64,000 nucleotides of DNA from Halococcus qingdaonensis (GTDB taxonomy: Archaea; Halobacteriota; Halobacteria; Halobacteriales; Halococcaceae), in contig NZ_CP101943.1 in NCBI RefSeq assembly GCF_024508235.1, positions 2,267,112-2,331,111 of the forward strand, in the 5' to 3' direction. Both the position numbers and the translations under genes were made by a program. Below the pieces are notes generated by a model. It was not told the DNA's origin, did no database searches, and worked only from the letters and a program-made list of their open reading frames with translations. Position 1 is the first letter of the stretch; every line of letters begins with the position of its first letter. This document shows, in pieces, positions 31,148 to 40,222 of the stretch.

Positions 31148-31810
31148 ATGGACGAGTACACCCGGCCGGACCGTGAGCATGCAGCGTTGTTGACGATCGA
31201 TACACAGCGAGACTTCACGCGTGAAGAGGGCTCGGCGACGATCCCCGGAACGAACGAGGCTGCAGGAACGATGCAGCACGTGACCCGACAGTTTCGAGAG
31301 CAGGGCTCGCCGATCGTCCACGTCGTTCGTCTCTATCGGCCCGACGGCTCGAACGCGGATCTCTGTCGGCGAGCGGGGATCGAAGACGGCGATCGAGTGG
31401 CGATCCCCGGAAGCGATGGTGCGGAACTCGTCGACGAGATCACGCCCGCTGGCGACGTCTCGCTCGATACGGACCGACTCCTCGATGGGGAGTTCCAGCG
31501 GATCGGCGATGACGAAACCATCATGTACAAACCACGCTGGGGAGCGTTCTACGACACAGGACTAGAGGAGCAGTTGCGTGCTGCGAATATCAATACAGTC
31601 GTCGTCTGTGGCTGTAACTTCCCGAACTGTCCGCGAACCACCATCTACGAGGCGAGCGAACGCGATTTCCGCGTGGTCGTCGTCACGGATGCTCTCTCCG
31701 GACTGTACGAACGCGGGCGCGAGGAGTTACAGGATATCGGAGTTCGGATGATGGATACCGACGAGTTCGGCGAGTGGTTCGGCACTCGGAACACGAACGG
31801 TACCCCCTGA
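31148..31810 (+). CDS. Isochorismatase-family cysteine hydrolase
   Basis: A 220-residue hydrolase. The catalytic triad is visible: D18 in LLTIDTQRDF, K128 in MYKPRWGAF, and C161 in FPNCPRTTIYEA. Two more cysteines (C154, C156) sit close by. Family members cleave isochorismate, nicotinamide or carbamoyl compounds; nearby nadE makes nicotinamide metabolism an attractive guess, but sequence does not decide. Confidence 0.85.
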   Translation: MDEYTRPDREHAALLTIDTQRDFTREEGSATIPGTNEAAGTMQHVTRQFREQGSPIVHVVRLYRPDGSNADLCRRAGIEDGDRVAIPGSDGAELVDEITPAGDVSLDTDRLLDGEFQRIGDDETIMYKPRWGAFYDTGLEEQLRAANINTVVVCGCNFPNCPRTTIYEASERDFRVVVVTDALSGLYERGREELQDIGVRMMDTDEFGEWFGTRNTNGTP

Positions 31811-31858
31811 CAGTTTCCCGTCCGCATGCGGAGCGATCGGGCGTTCGCACTCGTCGCC

Positions 31859-32701
31859 CTACGGGGTGAGAATGGTGAACAGCAGCAGATTGTGCGCACC
31901 CGGTCCGAGACCGACCGCCGCGACCGCGCCGAGCAGGAGATAGCCCTCGGCCGGCTCCTCGCGGACGTACTCGCTCAGGAAGACGACGACCAGCACCGCG
32001 AGCACGAGTTTGACCAGGATGAACAGCCAGCCCGCGCCGATGACTTCCGCCGTGGGGAGCCCGGCGGCGAACTCGATGATCGCCCGCGAGACCGGCGAGC
32101 GCTCGCCGAAGCCAAGCACGTCGAGTCCGACGGCCGTCGAGACGCCGTCGAGGGTGTGACCGAACACCGCGAGCGCGCCGACCGCGCCCGTCACCTGGGT
32201 CTTCGGCACCGCACGGCGCAGCCCGCCCCAGACCGCCGCCGCGAGCACTACTGCGATGACGATCCCCAGCGCGGGCCACGCGACGGTCAGTCCAGGTGCG
32301 CCGACGGCGAGCGCCCAGCCCACGGCGACGAGGGCGAGAGTGGTTCCAGAGAGTCCAACGATGCCTGGTACCGAGGGAAGACGCCAGCGATCGGCGGAGA
32401 GACCAGCGCCTGCGGTGGCGGCCCAGGCAGCCCCGGCGATGGTGGCGACGGAGAGATAGACCGTTGGCGAGCCGAAGAACGGTCGCAGGACAGGGGGAAC
32501 GCCATGAGCCTGATAGAGCACGTAGCAGCTCGACCCGAGCACCATCCACGGTGCGAACGCGACGACTACCCGATCGGTGACATGGGGACCGATCCGGCGC
32601 AACGAGACGGCGACGGCGACGAACGCGACTGCGAGAACGAGGAGATAGCCGATCGGCGGGAGCGCCGAGCCGGCGGGGAGCAACTGCGCGAGCACCTGCA
32701 T
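31859..32701 (-). CDS. DUF63 family membrane protein
   Basis: A 280-residue polytopic protein with about eight helices. Landmarks include [21 protein letters not shown] and the end [15 protein letters not shown], both known from DUF63, an archaeal membrane family of unknown function. The start at 32699-32701 ([11 protein letters not shown]) gives the first helix; the frame continues upstream without membrane character. Divergent from deoC. Confidence 0.8.
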   Translation of the reverse strand: MQVLAQLLPAGSALPPIGYLLVLAVAFVAVAVSLRRIGPHVTDRVVVAFAPWMVLGSSCYVLYQAHGVPPVLRPFFGSPTVYLSVATIAGAAWAATAGAGLSADRWRLPSVPGIVGLSGTTLALVAVGWALAVGAPGLTVAWPALGIVIAVVLAAAVWGGLRRAVPKTQVTGAVGALAVFGHTLDGVSTAVGLDVLGFGERSPVSRAIIEFAAGLPTAEVIGAGWLFILVKLVLAVLVVVFLSEYVREEPAEGYLLLGAVAAVGLGPGAHNLLLFTILTP

Positions 32702-32781
32702 ATCCGACGGGCGGTCGGCCCGGGCGAAAGCGTTCCGGTCGCCGGGGGCGGATTTATCCGCCGTGCGCTCCCGTGGTCGGC

Positions 32782-33414
32782 ATGGACCGTGACGCCTTCG
32801 CCGCAAGCATCGATCACACCGTTCTGGGCCCCGAAACGACGCCGGCGGACGTCGAACGAGTGCTCGACGACGCCGCCGAGTACGGGATGAACGTCTGCAT
32901 CCCACCCTGTTATCTCGACGAGGCCGACGAGCGCGACGTGACCGTCGCCACCGTCGTCGGCTTCCCACACGGTCAGCATACTCCTGCGGTCAAACGCGAG
33001 GAGGCGGTCGACGCCTGGGAGGCTGGAGCTGACGAGCTCGATGTCGTCATCAACGTCGGGTGGCTCCGCGCCGGTCAGGACGAGCGCGTCACCGAGGAGC
33101 TCGCCGACGTGGTGGCCGCCGTCCCGATTCCGGTGAAGGTGATCATCGAAGCGCCGCTCCTGGACGACGCCGAGAAGCGCCGTGCCTGCGAGTGTGCAGT
33201 CGATGCGGACGCCGACTTCGTGAAGACCGCGACCGGGTTCGAGGGTGGTGCGACGGTCGCGGACGTCGAACTGATGAGCGGGTTCCTGCCGGTGAAGGCG
33301 AGCGGCGGCATCGGCAGCTACGAGAAAGCGAAGGAGATGTTGTCGGCGGGGGCCGAGCGCATCGGCGCGTCGAGCGGCGTCGCGCTCGTCGACGGGTTCG
33401 GGACTGGCGAGTGA
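32782..33414 (+). CDS. deoC: Deoxyribose-phosphate aldolase
   Basis: A 210-residue DeoC, cleaving 2-deoxyribose-5-phosphate to glyceraldehyde-3-phosphate and acetaldehyde. It starts with [13 protein letters not shown], has [22 protein letters not shown] and the Schiff-base lysine in DFVKTATGF, then VKASGGI. An ATG 3 codons upstream (32773) is possible. A TATA-like GGATTTATCC lies about 30 bases before. It fits nucleoside salvage with upp and the phosphorylase at 47920. Confidence 0.93.
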   Translation: MDRDAFAASIDHTVLGPETTPADVERVLDDAAEYGMNVCIPPCYLDEADERDVTVATVVGFPHGQHTPAVKREEAVDAWEAGADELDVVINVGWLRAGQDERVTEELADVVAAVPIPVKVIIEAPLLDDAEKRRACECAVDADADFVKTATGFEGGATVADVELMSGFLPVKASGGIGSYEKAKEMLSAGAERIGASSGVALVDGFGTGE

Positions 33415-33416
33415 GT

Positions 33417-33698
33417 CTACTGAGCGCGCTCCAGCAGGCGGACGACGCCGGTGACGACGACCCACGGCGCGGCCACGAGCGCACCGAAGCCAACGGCCGA
33501 CGCGGCGAACAGCCACGCCAGCGCCGGCAGCGAAACCGCGAACCAGAGGGCCGCAAAGCCGAACGTCAGGACCGCGAGCACCGCTATCGCGAGCCCCGTG
33601 GTCCGCTCGGCCGTTCGTGGCCGTCGTGCGCGCGCACCGGCGCGTCCATGTCTGTGCAGTACCCCTCGTCCAGTGTCGCCAGCGCCGTCGTAACTCAT
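33417..33698 (-). CDS. Small two-TM protein, unknown
   Basis: A 93-residue protein with a basic, glycine-rich head (RHGRAGARARRPRTAERT) and two helices (about 34-55 and 58-80). Ends VRLLERAQ. It starts on an ATG and its stop is 2 bases from the deoC stop. No family recognised. Confidence 0.5.
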   Translation of the reverse strand: MSYDGAGDTGRGVLHRHGRAGARARRPRTAERTTGLAIAVLAVLTFGFAALWFAVSLPALAWLFAASAVGFGALVAAPWVVVTGVVRLLERAQ

Positions 33699-33808
33699 TC
33701 TCGTTCGTCCGTAGACGACCCGTCACGATAAGTGTTGGCTGAAAAACATTTCTGTAACGTCGGCAACTGAACTGCGCTTCGGTAGTCGATCGGGAAAGTG
33801 CGAGCCGT

Positions 33809-34684
33809 TCACTCGCGCGTCGTGTCGAGAACGTTCGCCTCGCCGTCGATCGTGAGCGTGAGCGCGGCGTCGTCGACCGGGATTCGAAGTGTGACCCGCC
33901 AGGGATCGGTTTTCTCGACGGTCAGGAACTCGTCGCTCCAGAGGAAGGGGAGCTCCCACGAGGGGGTTTCCGAGACGTCGATCCCGTGATCGTAGAGAAA
34001 GGCGATCACGGCGGGGTGATTCTGGAAGGTCTCGCCGACCGTGGTCGTCATGTCGGCGCTACAGCGCTCACAGGTGTGGACGATCTCGACTTCGGGGTCC
34101 GACGGCGTCTCGCCCGCGCGGAGCTCGGCGTGTCGACGGCCGAAACACCACATGCAGAGCCCGTCGACGGCGAGGGCGGTCTGCGAGCGCATCCAGCCGT
34201 CGTAGATCGAGAGCAGCTCCTCGCGATCCCGGCCGGCGAGCGTGCCCGGCGGGAACGGGAAGTCGTGAAACGAGATCCCGCAGTTCGGACAGCGGATGAC
34301 GACGTATTCGTGATCGTACTCGGCGACGAGGGTCGCCCCGCAGTTGTAGCAGTCGCTGTCGAGTGAGAACGGGGCGACACTCCGCTGGTCGGCGTCGAGC
34401 GCCGCGAGCATCGACCGACAGACCGCCATCCCGCTGAACAGCAGGCCGTACCCCTCCTCGTCCCGGTAGATGAACGTCCCGGTGAGCTGTTTTAGGTGGT
34501 AGTTGAACTGGCCGCTGTCCGAGAGCCCGACGTGCTCGTTGAGCGTCGAGAACGGGACCAGTCGGTCGGATGCCTCGTAGAGCGCGAACAAAATCTTGAC
34601 GCGCGTCTCGTTGGCCAGCAGGCTGAACGCCTCCTCCAAGCGGCTCTCGGTCGTCCAGTCGGCCGCCGGCTCATCCCGTTTCAT
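33809..34684 (-). CDS. Winged-helix regulator with zinc ribbons (DUF7351-type)
   Basis: A 291-residue regulator. The N-terminal ArsR-like winged helix runs LEEAFSLLANETRVKILFAL to HLKQLTGTFIYRDEEGYGLL. A middle zinc ribbon has CYNC and CPNC (about 111-133); a further set is CMWC and CERC (about 177-211). A C-terminal beta domain ends with VLDTTRE. From memory such haloarchaeal proteins carry DUF7347/DUF7351. Metal or redox sensing is plausible, not shown. Confidence 0.75.
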   Translation of the reverse strand: MKRDEPAADWTTESRLEEAFSLLANETRVKILFALYEASDRLVPFSTLNEHVGLSDSGQFNYHLKQLTGTFIYRDEEGYGLLFSGMAVCRSMLAALDADQRSVAPFSLDSDCYNCGATLVAEYDHEYVVIRCPNCGISFHDFPFPPGTLAGRDREELLSIYDGWMRSQTALAVDGLCMWCFGRRHAELRAGETPSDPEVEIVHTCERCSADMTTTVGETFQNHPAVIAFLYDHGIDVSETPSWELPFLWSDEFLTVEKTDPWRVTLRIPVDDAALTLTIDGEANVLDTTRE

Positions 34685-34811
34685 CGTCCCTCCGGCGGTC
34701 GGTGCGGGTCATGGCGGGCCAATGGGATGGTTCGTGATAAATACAGGGCTCGGACAAGCGGTGTCGAGCCGTCGCGTTTTTGGCCGCGCGCGCCGGACCA
34801 ACGGTAAGCGG

Positions 34812-36056
34812 ATGGCCAGCTATCACATCGAGACCTACGGCTGCACCGCGAACCGTGGCGAGAGCCGCACCATCGAGCGGCGGCTCCGCGACGGCGGCCA
34901 TCACCCCGTCGACGGTCCTGCGAACGCCGACGTGGCCATCCTGAACACGTGCACCGTGGTCGAAAAAACCGAGACGAACATGCGCCGCCGGGCCGAGGAA
35001 CTCGACGAGGCAACCGCCGACGTCGTCGTCACCGGCTGCATGGCGCTCGCGCAGGGCGAACAGTTCGCCGACCTCGACGCGACGGTCTGTGGCTGGGACG
35101 AGGTCCCCGAGGTCGTCCGCAACGGCGAGTGCCCACGGCCGACGCCCGACGCCGAGCCGATCCTCGACGGCGTCGTGGGAATCCTCCCCATCGCGCGCGG
35201 CTGCATGAGCAACTGCTCGTACTGCATCACCAAGCACGCCACCGGAAAAATCGACTCGCCGCCGATCGAGGAGAACGTCCGGAAGGCCCGCGCGCTCGTC
35301 CACGCCGGCGCGAAGGAGATCCGCGTCACGGGCCAGGATACGGGCGTGTATGGCTGGGACACCGGCGAGCGCAAACTCCACGAGCTGCTCGAACGCATCT
35401 GCGCCATCGACGGCGACTTCCGGGTGCGCGTGGGCATGGCCAACCCGAAGGGCGTCCACGGCATCCGCGAGGAGCTCGCCGACGTCTTCGCCCGGGAAGA
35501 GAAGCTCTACAACTTCCTCCACGCACCCGTCCAGTCGGGCAGCAACGACGTGCTGGGTGACATGCGCCGCCAGCACCAGGTGAGCGAGTTCCGCGACGTC
35601 GTCGAAACCTTCGACGACCGGCTCGATCACTGGACGCTCGCCACGGACTTCATCGTCGGCTTTCCCTCGGAAACCGACGCCGACCACGAACAGTCGATGG
35701 CCCTGCTCCGCGAGACGACCCCCGAGCGGATCAACGTCACCCGCTTCTCGAAGCGGCCCGGCACCGACGCCGCCGAGATGAAAGGGCTGGGCGGGACGAA
35801 GAAGAAAGAGCGCTCGAAGGCGATGAGCGACCTGAAGATGGACGTCGTGGGCGATGCCTACGAATCGATGGTCGGCGAACGCCACGAGGTAATGGTCGTC
35901 GAACACGGCACCGGAGACTCGGTGAAATGCTACGACGAGGCTTATCGACAGGTCATCATCCAGGACGCGCCCGGCTACGGCGTCGAACCCGGCGATCTCG
36001 TCGACGTCGATATCACGGGCCAGAACACCGTGTACGCCTTCGGAAAGCCTGCTTAG
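34812..36056 (+). CDS. tRNA t6A37 methylthiotransferase (e-MtaB type)
   Basis: A 414-residue radical SAM methylthiotransferase. The N-terminal UPF0004 domain supplies C11, C47 and C76 for the auxiliary cluster; the radical SAM motif CMSNCSYC has C131, C135, C138; a C-terminal TRAM domain ends VDVDITGQNTVYAFGKPA. It adds a methylthio group to t6A at tRNA position 37. ATG at 34812 puts the first strand (YHIETYGC) at the start; a TATA-like ATAAATAC is about 75 bases upstream. Confidence 0.93.
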   Translation: MASYHIETYGCTANRGESRTIERRLRDGGHHPVDGPANADVAILNTCTVVEKTETNMRRRAEELDEATADVVVTGCMALAQGEQFADLDATVCGWDEVPEVVRNGECPRPTPDAEPILDGVVGILPIARGCMSNCSYCITKHATGKIDSPPIEENVRKARALVHAGAKEIRVTGQDTGVYGWDTGERKLHELLERICAIDGDFRVRVGMANPKGVHGIREELADVFAREEKLYNFLHAPVQSGSNDVLGDMRRQHQVSEFRDVVETFDDRLDHWTLATDFIVGFPSETDADHEQSMALLRETTPERINVTRFSKRPGTDAAEMKGLGGTKKKERSKAMSDLKMDVVGDAYESMVGERHEVMVVEHGTGDSVKCYDEAYRQVIIQDAPGYGVEPGDLVDVDITGQNTVYAFGKPA

Positions 36057-36369
36057 GGCGGTTTTGGAGGTGAAACGTTTCGCTGATCACGGGAAGCGCC
36101 GATTCTCGTGAGTTTGATTCAGTAGCAATCAGTTCGACGGCAGTAGTCGATCTGGCAGCAATCGGTTCGACGACGATTCCTGACGACAGTGAGAGACCGC
36201 TACCGCCCCGCACCGCCCACATACCTCCCCAACCGACTGCGCTCCTCGCTCGCTTCGCTCGTTGCGGTGCTCATCCCTCGCGCAGTATTCGCGCTCGGTG
36301 CTCGCTTGGCTCGCACACGAGCGCGGGTGCGCGCCGACCGCAGCATGTGGATCAGGTTCGGAAAAGCGA
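36057..36369. other. 313-bp intergenic region, no gene seen
   Basis: It contains an imperfect tandem repeat of AGCAATC(A/G)GTTCGACG (around 36125 and 36157) and a CTCGCTCGCTTCGCTCG-type low-complexity stretch that recurs elsewhere in the window. The short frames are not protein-like. Confidence 0.5.
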
Positions 36370-37329
36370 TCAACCAGGACCGCGATCGACGGTCGATTCG
36401 TCGTCTGGCTGTTCGTCGGTCCCACGAACCAGTCTATCGGCATCCGGATCCCGTTTCCACTCGCCGAGTTCCTTCGGGTCGATGTGGACGAACACGTCGT
36501 CGATGGGGTCGAGCGCCTGGATCGACGCGACGATCGCGCTCTCGATGTCGTGGGCTTCCCTGAGTGTGCGATTCCCCTCGACCTCGATGTGGATGCTCAC
36601 GTCGATCTCCGGGCCGACGTAGTGGGCGATGACGTCGTGGGCCCCCTCGACGTCGGGGTGGGCGAGCGCGCGCCGGAGGATGCGCCGCTGGAGGGCCTCA
36701 GAGGGTGCGCCACCGACGAGATAGGGCACGTTGTCGCGGACGACCTCGATCCCGGTGTAGAGGATGCCGAGTGAGACGAGCGCGGCCGCGAGTGGGTCGA
36801 GCAGCGGAACACCGAAGCGTGCGCCGAGCACGCCGACGAGCGCTGCGCCCGCCGTGAGCACGTCATTGCGGTTGTCGAGCGCGGTCGCCGCGAGTGCCGG
36901 CGAGTCGTGGGTGCGACTGGCCGACAGGGAGTACCGATAGAGACCGGCCTTCGCGAGTGCCGCGCCGGCGAGCACTGCGATGGCGATCGGACTCTCGGTG
37001 GCGGTCACGGTATCGGAGAAGATCGCCGTCACCGACTGCCAGAGCACCGTGCCACCAGTTAGAAAGATCCCAAGCGCGATGGCGAGCGCGACGAACGGCT
37101 CGATACGTTCGTGACCGTGGGGGTGCTCGCTGTCGGGCGGCTGGGTCGTGAGATATAATCCTCCAAGAACGACGGTGGCGTAGACGGCGTCGACGAGGCT
37201 GTTTGCGGCCTCCGAACCGACCGCGAGGCTTCCCGTTTCGAGCCAGACCCAACCCTTCGCGGCGGCGAGGACGACGTTCGCCACGAGAACGACGAGGCCG
37301 ATCCGCCGAACCGCGCCCGCACGACTCAT
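36370..37329 (-). CDS. Cation diffusion facilitator family transporter
   Basis: A 319-residue CDF exporter with six helices. The zinc-site helices show NSLVDAVYATVVLGGLY (helix 2; the usual HxxxD/DxxxD becomes N-x3-D here), EHPHGHERIEPF in the loop, and TALDNRNDVLTAG in helix 5. The C-terminal cytosolic domain has HYVGPEIDVSIHIEVEGNRT. It should pump divalent metals out using protons. Start 37329 (MSRAGAVRRIG) or 37356. Confidence 0.87.
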   Translation of the reverse strand: MSRAGAVRRIGLVVLVANVVLAAAKGWVWLETGSLAVGSEAANSLVDAVYATVVLGGLYLTTQPPDSEHPHGHERIEPFVALAIALGIFLTGGTVLWQSVTAIFSDTVTATESPIAIAVLAGAALAKAGLYRYSLSASRTHDSPALAATALDNRNDVLTAGAALVGVLGARFGVPLLDPLAAALVSLGILYTGIEVVRDNVPYLVGGAPSEALQRRILRRALAHPDVEGAHDVIAHYVGPEIDVSIHIEVEGNRTLREAHDIESAIVASIQALDPIDDVFVHIDPKELGEWKRDPDADRLVRGTDEQPDDESTVDRGPG

Positions 37330-37368
37330 CACTGGACGATTGACGAGCGCGCGCAAAGACGCTTCGGG

Positions 37369-37899
37369 CTACACGATGCGGACCGCATCGTCGGGGTCAT
37401 CGATACGGGTGCCCTCCTGATCGGCGAAGGCCGCGTGGAGATGGTCGTAGGTGTCCTCGATGGCCTCGACGATGACCTGCGTCTCGTCGATGACCGGCAT
37501 GAAGTTGGTGTCGCCGTTCCAGCGCGGCACCACGTGTCGGTGCAGGTGGTCGTCGATCGAGCCGCCGGCCGAATCGCCGAGGTTCATGCCGGTGTTCGCG
37601 CCGTCGGGACCGAGCCCCGTCTCGATCGCCCGCAGCGTCCGCTGGGTGAGCCGCGACAGATCGAGCAGTTCCGCCTCCGTGAGCTCGCCGTAGACGCCGG
37701 TGTGGCGGTAGGGGATCACCATCGCGTGGCCCGGGTTGTAGGGAGCGTTGTTCAGCAGGCAGAAGGCGTGCTCGCTCCGGGCGACGATCCGTGAATCACG
37801 GTCGGCGTCGCGATCGGGAAGCACGCAGAACGGACACCCGTCGGCATCGTCGTCGCGCTCGACCCAGTCGATGCGCCACGGTGCGAACAGCTCGTCCAT
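37369..37899 (-). CDS. HIT-family hydrolase (Ap4A phosphorylase/hydrolase-like)
   Basis: A 176-residue HIT protein. DGCPFCVLPDRD near residue 20 provides a CxxC, LLNNAPYNPGHAMVIPYRH is the conserved strand-loop, and the histidine triad is HLHRHVVPRW. This insert-containing form is similar to diadenosine tetraphosphate hydrolases. It removes AMP from dinucleotides. It follows the CDF gene closely on the same strand. Confidence 0.88.
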   Translation of the reverse strand: MDELFAPWRIDWVERDDDADGCPFCVLPDRDADRDSRIVARSEHAFCLLNNAPYNPGHAMVIPYRHTGVYGELTEAELLDLSRLTQRTLRAIETGLGPDGANTGMNLGDSAGGSIDDHLHRHVVPRWNGDTNFMPVIDETQVIVEAIEDTYDHLHAAFADQEGTRIDDPDDAVRIV

Positions 37900-37956
37900 G
37901 GACGCCGTATTCGAGGCATCGGTTTAACCGCTCGTATCGCGGCCGAAACTCAGCTG

Positions 37957-38010
37957 TAATAAGTTTTTTGGCCGTTTTCGACTGTTTCACCGTTCACACC
38001 GCGAAAACGG
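37957..38010 (+). promoter_or_regulatory. AT-rich box and long inverted repeat before the DUF7835 gene
   Basis: TAATAAGTTTTTTGG (37957-37971) could be a TATA-type element. CCGTTTTCG (37972-37980) is the reverse complement of CGAAAACGG (38002-38010), a 9-bp stem with a 21-nt loop. It lies 123 nt before the ATG at 38134, so it may fold in a leader or bind a factor. Confidence 0.35.
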
Positions 38011-38133
38011 TTCGTCGAAATCGGCCCGGAGCGTGTTTCTTTCTCGTGTCCACCCCGAAAAACGTTGAAACTCGGAGGAATCGAAACGAACGGAATTCGG
38101 TGTTTATGGAGGTCTCGCCCGGAGAAACGGGTG

Positions 38134-38334
38134 ATGTCAACAACAAGCCGATCTGCAAGCGACCTCACTGAAGCCTGCGAGGACTGCGGCCGCGACACAC
38201 CCCATAGTGTCTCGATCGAGCTGCGCACCGAGAGCGACAAACGAGAGAACCAGGAGTTCTCCCGCGAACCCTATCGCATCACCGAATGTGTCGCCTGTGG
38301 CAACGAGACGGTACTGCGGATGAACAACGCATAA
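38134..38334 (+). CDS. DUF7835-type small zinc beta-ribbon protein
   Basis: A 66-residue protein. CEDCGRDTPHSVSIEL and CVACGNETVLRM form the ribbon (CxxC at about 15-18 and 52-55); in between FSREPYRITE is strongly conserved in haloarchaeal homologues I recall. Function unknown. The ATG at 38134 follows an open stretch that is not family-like. Confidence 0.75.
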   Translation: MSTTSRSASDLTEACEDCGRDTPHSVSIELRTESDKRENQEFSREPYRITECVACGNETVLRMNNA

Positions 38335-38391
38335 CGTTTCTCCCGCCGATGACGGCGACGGACTTTTGCCTACCGACGGACAGGCACGGCC

Positions 38392-39198
38392 ATGCAGGCA
38401 GTCACGCTCGGGCCGGCCGGCACGTACTCCCACCGCGCAGCGCAGGCCGTCGGCGACGAGATCGCCTTCCGCGAGTCGGTGACGGGGATCGTCGAGGCGG
38501 TCGCGACCGGCGCGGCCGATCGCGGCGTCGTCCCGATCGAGAACAGCATCGAGGGCTCCGTCACCGAAAGCCTCGACGCGCTCGCCGGCTTCGAGGTGGC
38601 TGTCGTCCGCGAGCTCATCACGCCGATCCGTCACGCACTGCTCGCCCAGCACGACGAGTTCGACGTCGTAGCGAGCCACTCGCAGGCGCTCGCGCAGTGT
38701 CGGAGCTATCTCGATACGGAACACCCCGACGTGGCGCTCGAATCGGTCACGAGCACCGCCCGCGGCGTCGAACGCGCCCGCGAGGAGTCGACGGTGGCAG
38801 CGATCGGCCGCCCGGACACGGCCGACGGCGAACTCCAAGTGCTCGCCGAGAACATCCAGGACCGCACCTCGAACGCCACCCGGTTCGTCGTCGTCGCACC
38901 GATCGAGGAGCGCTCGACCGGGGGCGGCAAGAGTTCGCTCATCGTCTATCCGAACGACGACTACCCCGGCCTGCTGCTTGACCTGCTCGAGCCGTTCGCC
39001 GATCGGCGCATCAATCTCACGCGGATCGAATCGCGCCCGAGCGGCGAGCGCCTCGGCGATTACGTCTTCCATCTCGACGCCGAGGCGGGGCTCTACGAGG
39101 AGCGCACCCAGGAGGCCATCGCGGTCATCGAGGAGATAGCGGCGAAGGGCTGGGTGCGCCGGCTCGGCTCCTACGACGTCGAACACGTGGTTGGGTGA
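38392..39198 (+). CDS. pheA: Prephenate dehydratase
   Basis: A 268-residue enzyme. The PDT domain opens TLGPAGTYSHRAAQAV, has VPIENSIEGSVTESLD and the catalytic NATRFVVVA; the C-terminal ACT domain includes NLTRIESRPSGERLGDYVFH, which binds phenylalanine for feedback. It turns prephenate into phenylpyruvate. No chorismate mutase is fused. Confidence 0.96.
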   Translation: MQAVTLGPAGTYSHRAAQAVGDEIAFRESVTGIVEAVATGAADRGVVPIENSIEGSVTESLDALAGFEVAVVRELITPIRHALLAQHDEFDVVASHSQALAQCRSYLDTEHPDVALESVTSTARGVERAREESTVAAIGRPDTADGELQVLAENIQDRTSNATRFVVVAPIEERSTGGGKSSLIVYPNDDYPGLLLDLLEPFADRRINLTRIESRPSGERLGDYVFHLDAEAGLYEERTQEAIAVIEEIAAKGWVRRLGSYDVEHVVG

Positions 39199-39237
39199 GG
39201 TGTGATTTAAGGCGCTCGCGGCCGTAGCCTGTGGCGA

Positions 39238-39657
39238 ATGTCACGACGCAACCCCTTCGAGGAGATCGAACAGATGTTCGAACAGATGAGCGACCAGTTC
39301 GGCCAGTTCGACGACATGAACGTCCCGGCGACCCAGTCGCTCTCGGTCGATCTCGCCGATCACGAGGACAGTTTCGAGGTCACGGCCGATCTCCCGGGCT
39401 ACGAGCGCGAGGACATCGATCTCTCGGTGGCCGACCGCACCCTCCGGATCAGCGCCGAGCGCGACAAGACGACCGAGGAGGGTGAGGGGAACTACCTCCG
39501 CCGTGAGCGCCGTCGCCGGTCGGTCAGCCGCTCGCTCTCGCTTCCCGAGGAAGTCGCGGAGGAAGAGGCCAGCGCCACCTACACGAACGGCGTGCTCACG
39601 GTCACGCTGCCGAAGGCTGCGACCGACGAGGATTCGCGCAGTATCGACATCGAATAA
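39238..39657 (+). CDS. hsp20: Hsp20/alpha-crystallin family small heat-shock protein
   Basis: A 139-residue chaperone. The alpha-crystallin domain runs from LSVDLADHEDSFEVTADLPG to YTNGVLTVTLPKA (A-x-x-x-N-G-V-L signature). The N-terminus FEEIEQMFEQMSDQFGQFDD is typical of haloarchaeal forms. A TATA-like GATTTAAGG (39205-39213) lies about 26 bases before the ATG, giving a short leader. It keeps unfolded proteins soluble. Confidence 0.9.
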   Translation: MSRRNPFEEIEQMFEQMSDQFGQFDDMNVPATQSLSVDLADHEDSFEVTADLPGYEREDIDLSVADRTLRISAERDKTTEEGEGNYLRRERRRRSVSRSLSLPEEVAEEEASATYTNGVLTVTLPKAATDEDSRSIDIE

Positions 39658-39713
39658 GCTCCCCCACCCTTCCCTCCCTCGCCACCCCATCCACCACACC
39701 GACGGCGACCGAT

Positions 39714-40178
39714 TCAAAGCTGCTCGGCGATCTCCCGAGCGGTCGCATCGGTCACGGCCTCCCAGTCGGCGGGGCGATCGCCGCCGCGTTTCGGCGGATC
39801 GAGGGCGAAATCGACGGCGCGATAGCGAAACGAATCGAGCGCCCGCGTGCCGACCCGCCCGACGAACTCGGCGTTCAGTCGCTTCGAGGAGACGCCACCG
39901 CTCACGAGATCGTAGTAGCCCGTGAACAGTTGGAACACGTCGACCACGTCGGCGGCGAGCGCCTCCTCGTCGAGATAACGGAACAGTTTCGCGGTGTTGT
40001 TCGCCGGGTCGGCGCGTCGCCACTCCAACTCGACGAGAGCCACGTGACCGTCGGCGCGACCCGCGACATCGACCGGCGTGTCGGCGACGTGGTGTTCGGT
40101 CTCCCAGTCGAATCGCGGTCGGAGAGCGGCGAGGCGCTCGCGAAGGCGCGACTGGACGGCGGTGGCGAACGAGCCCAT
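39714..40178 (-). CDS. Haloarchaeal protein with possible PD-(D/E)xK-like nuclease motif
   Basis: A 154-residue protein starting MGSFATAVQSRLRERL. The strand TPVDVAGRADGHVALVELEW, with D36 and E50/E52, resembles the D...ExE/K core of restriction-endonuclease-like folds, although the lysine is replaced (ELEWRR). NNTAKLFRYLDEEAL follows. Its start is 45 bases after the leuS stop on the same strand, so co-expression is likely. The nuclease idea is an inference; it could be inactive. Confidence 0.5.
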   Translation of the reverse strand: MGSFATAVQSRLRERLAALRPRFDWETEHHVADTPVDVAGRADGHVALVELEWRRADPANNTAKLFRYLDEEALAADVVDVFQLFTGYYDLVSGGVSSKRLNAEFVGRVGTRALDSFRYRAVDFALDPPKRGGDRPADWEAVTDATAREIAEQL

Positions 40179-40222
40179 CGGCGGAGTTCCGGCCGAGCAG
40201 CTCGTATGGGTTTCGACCCAGG

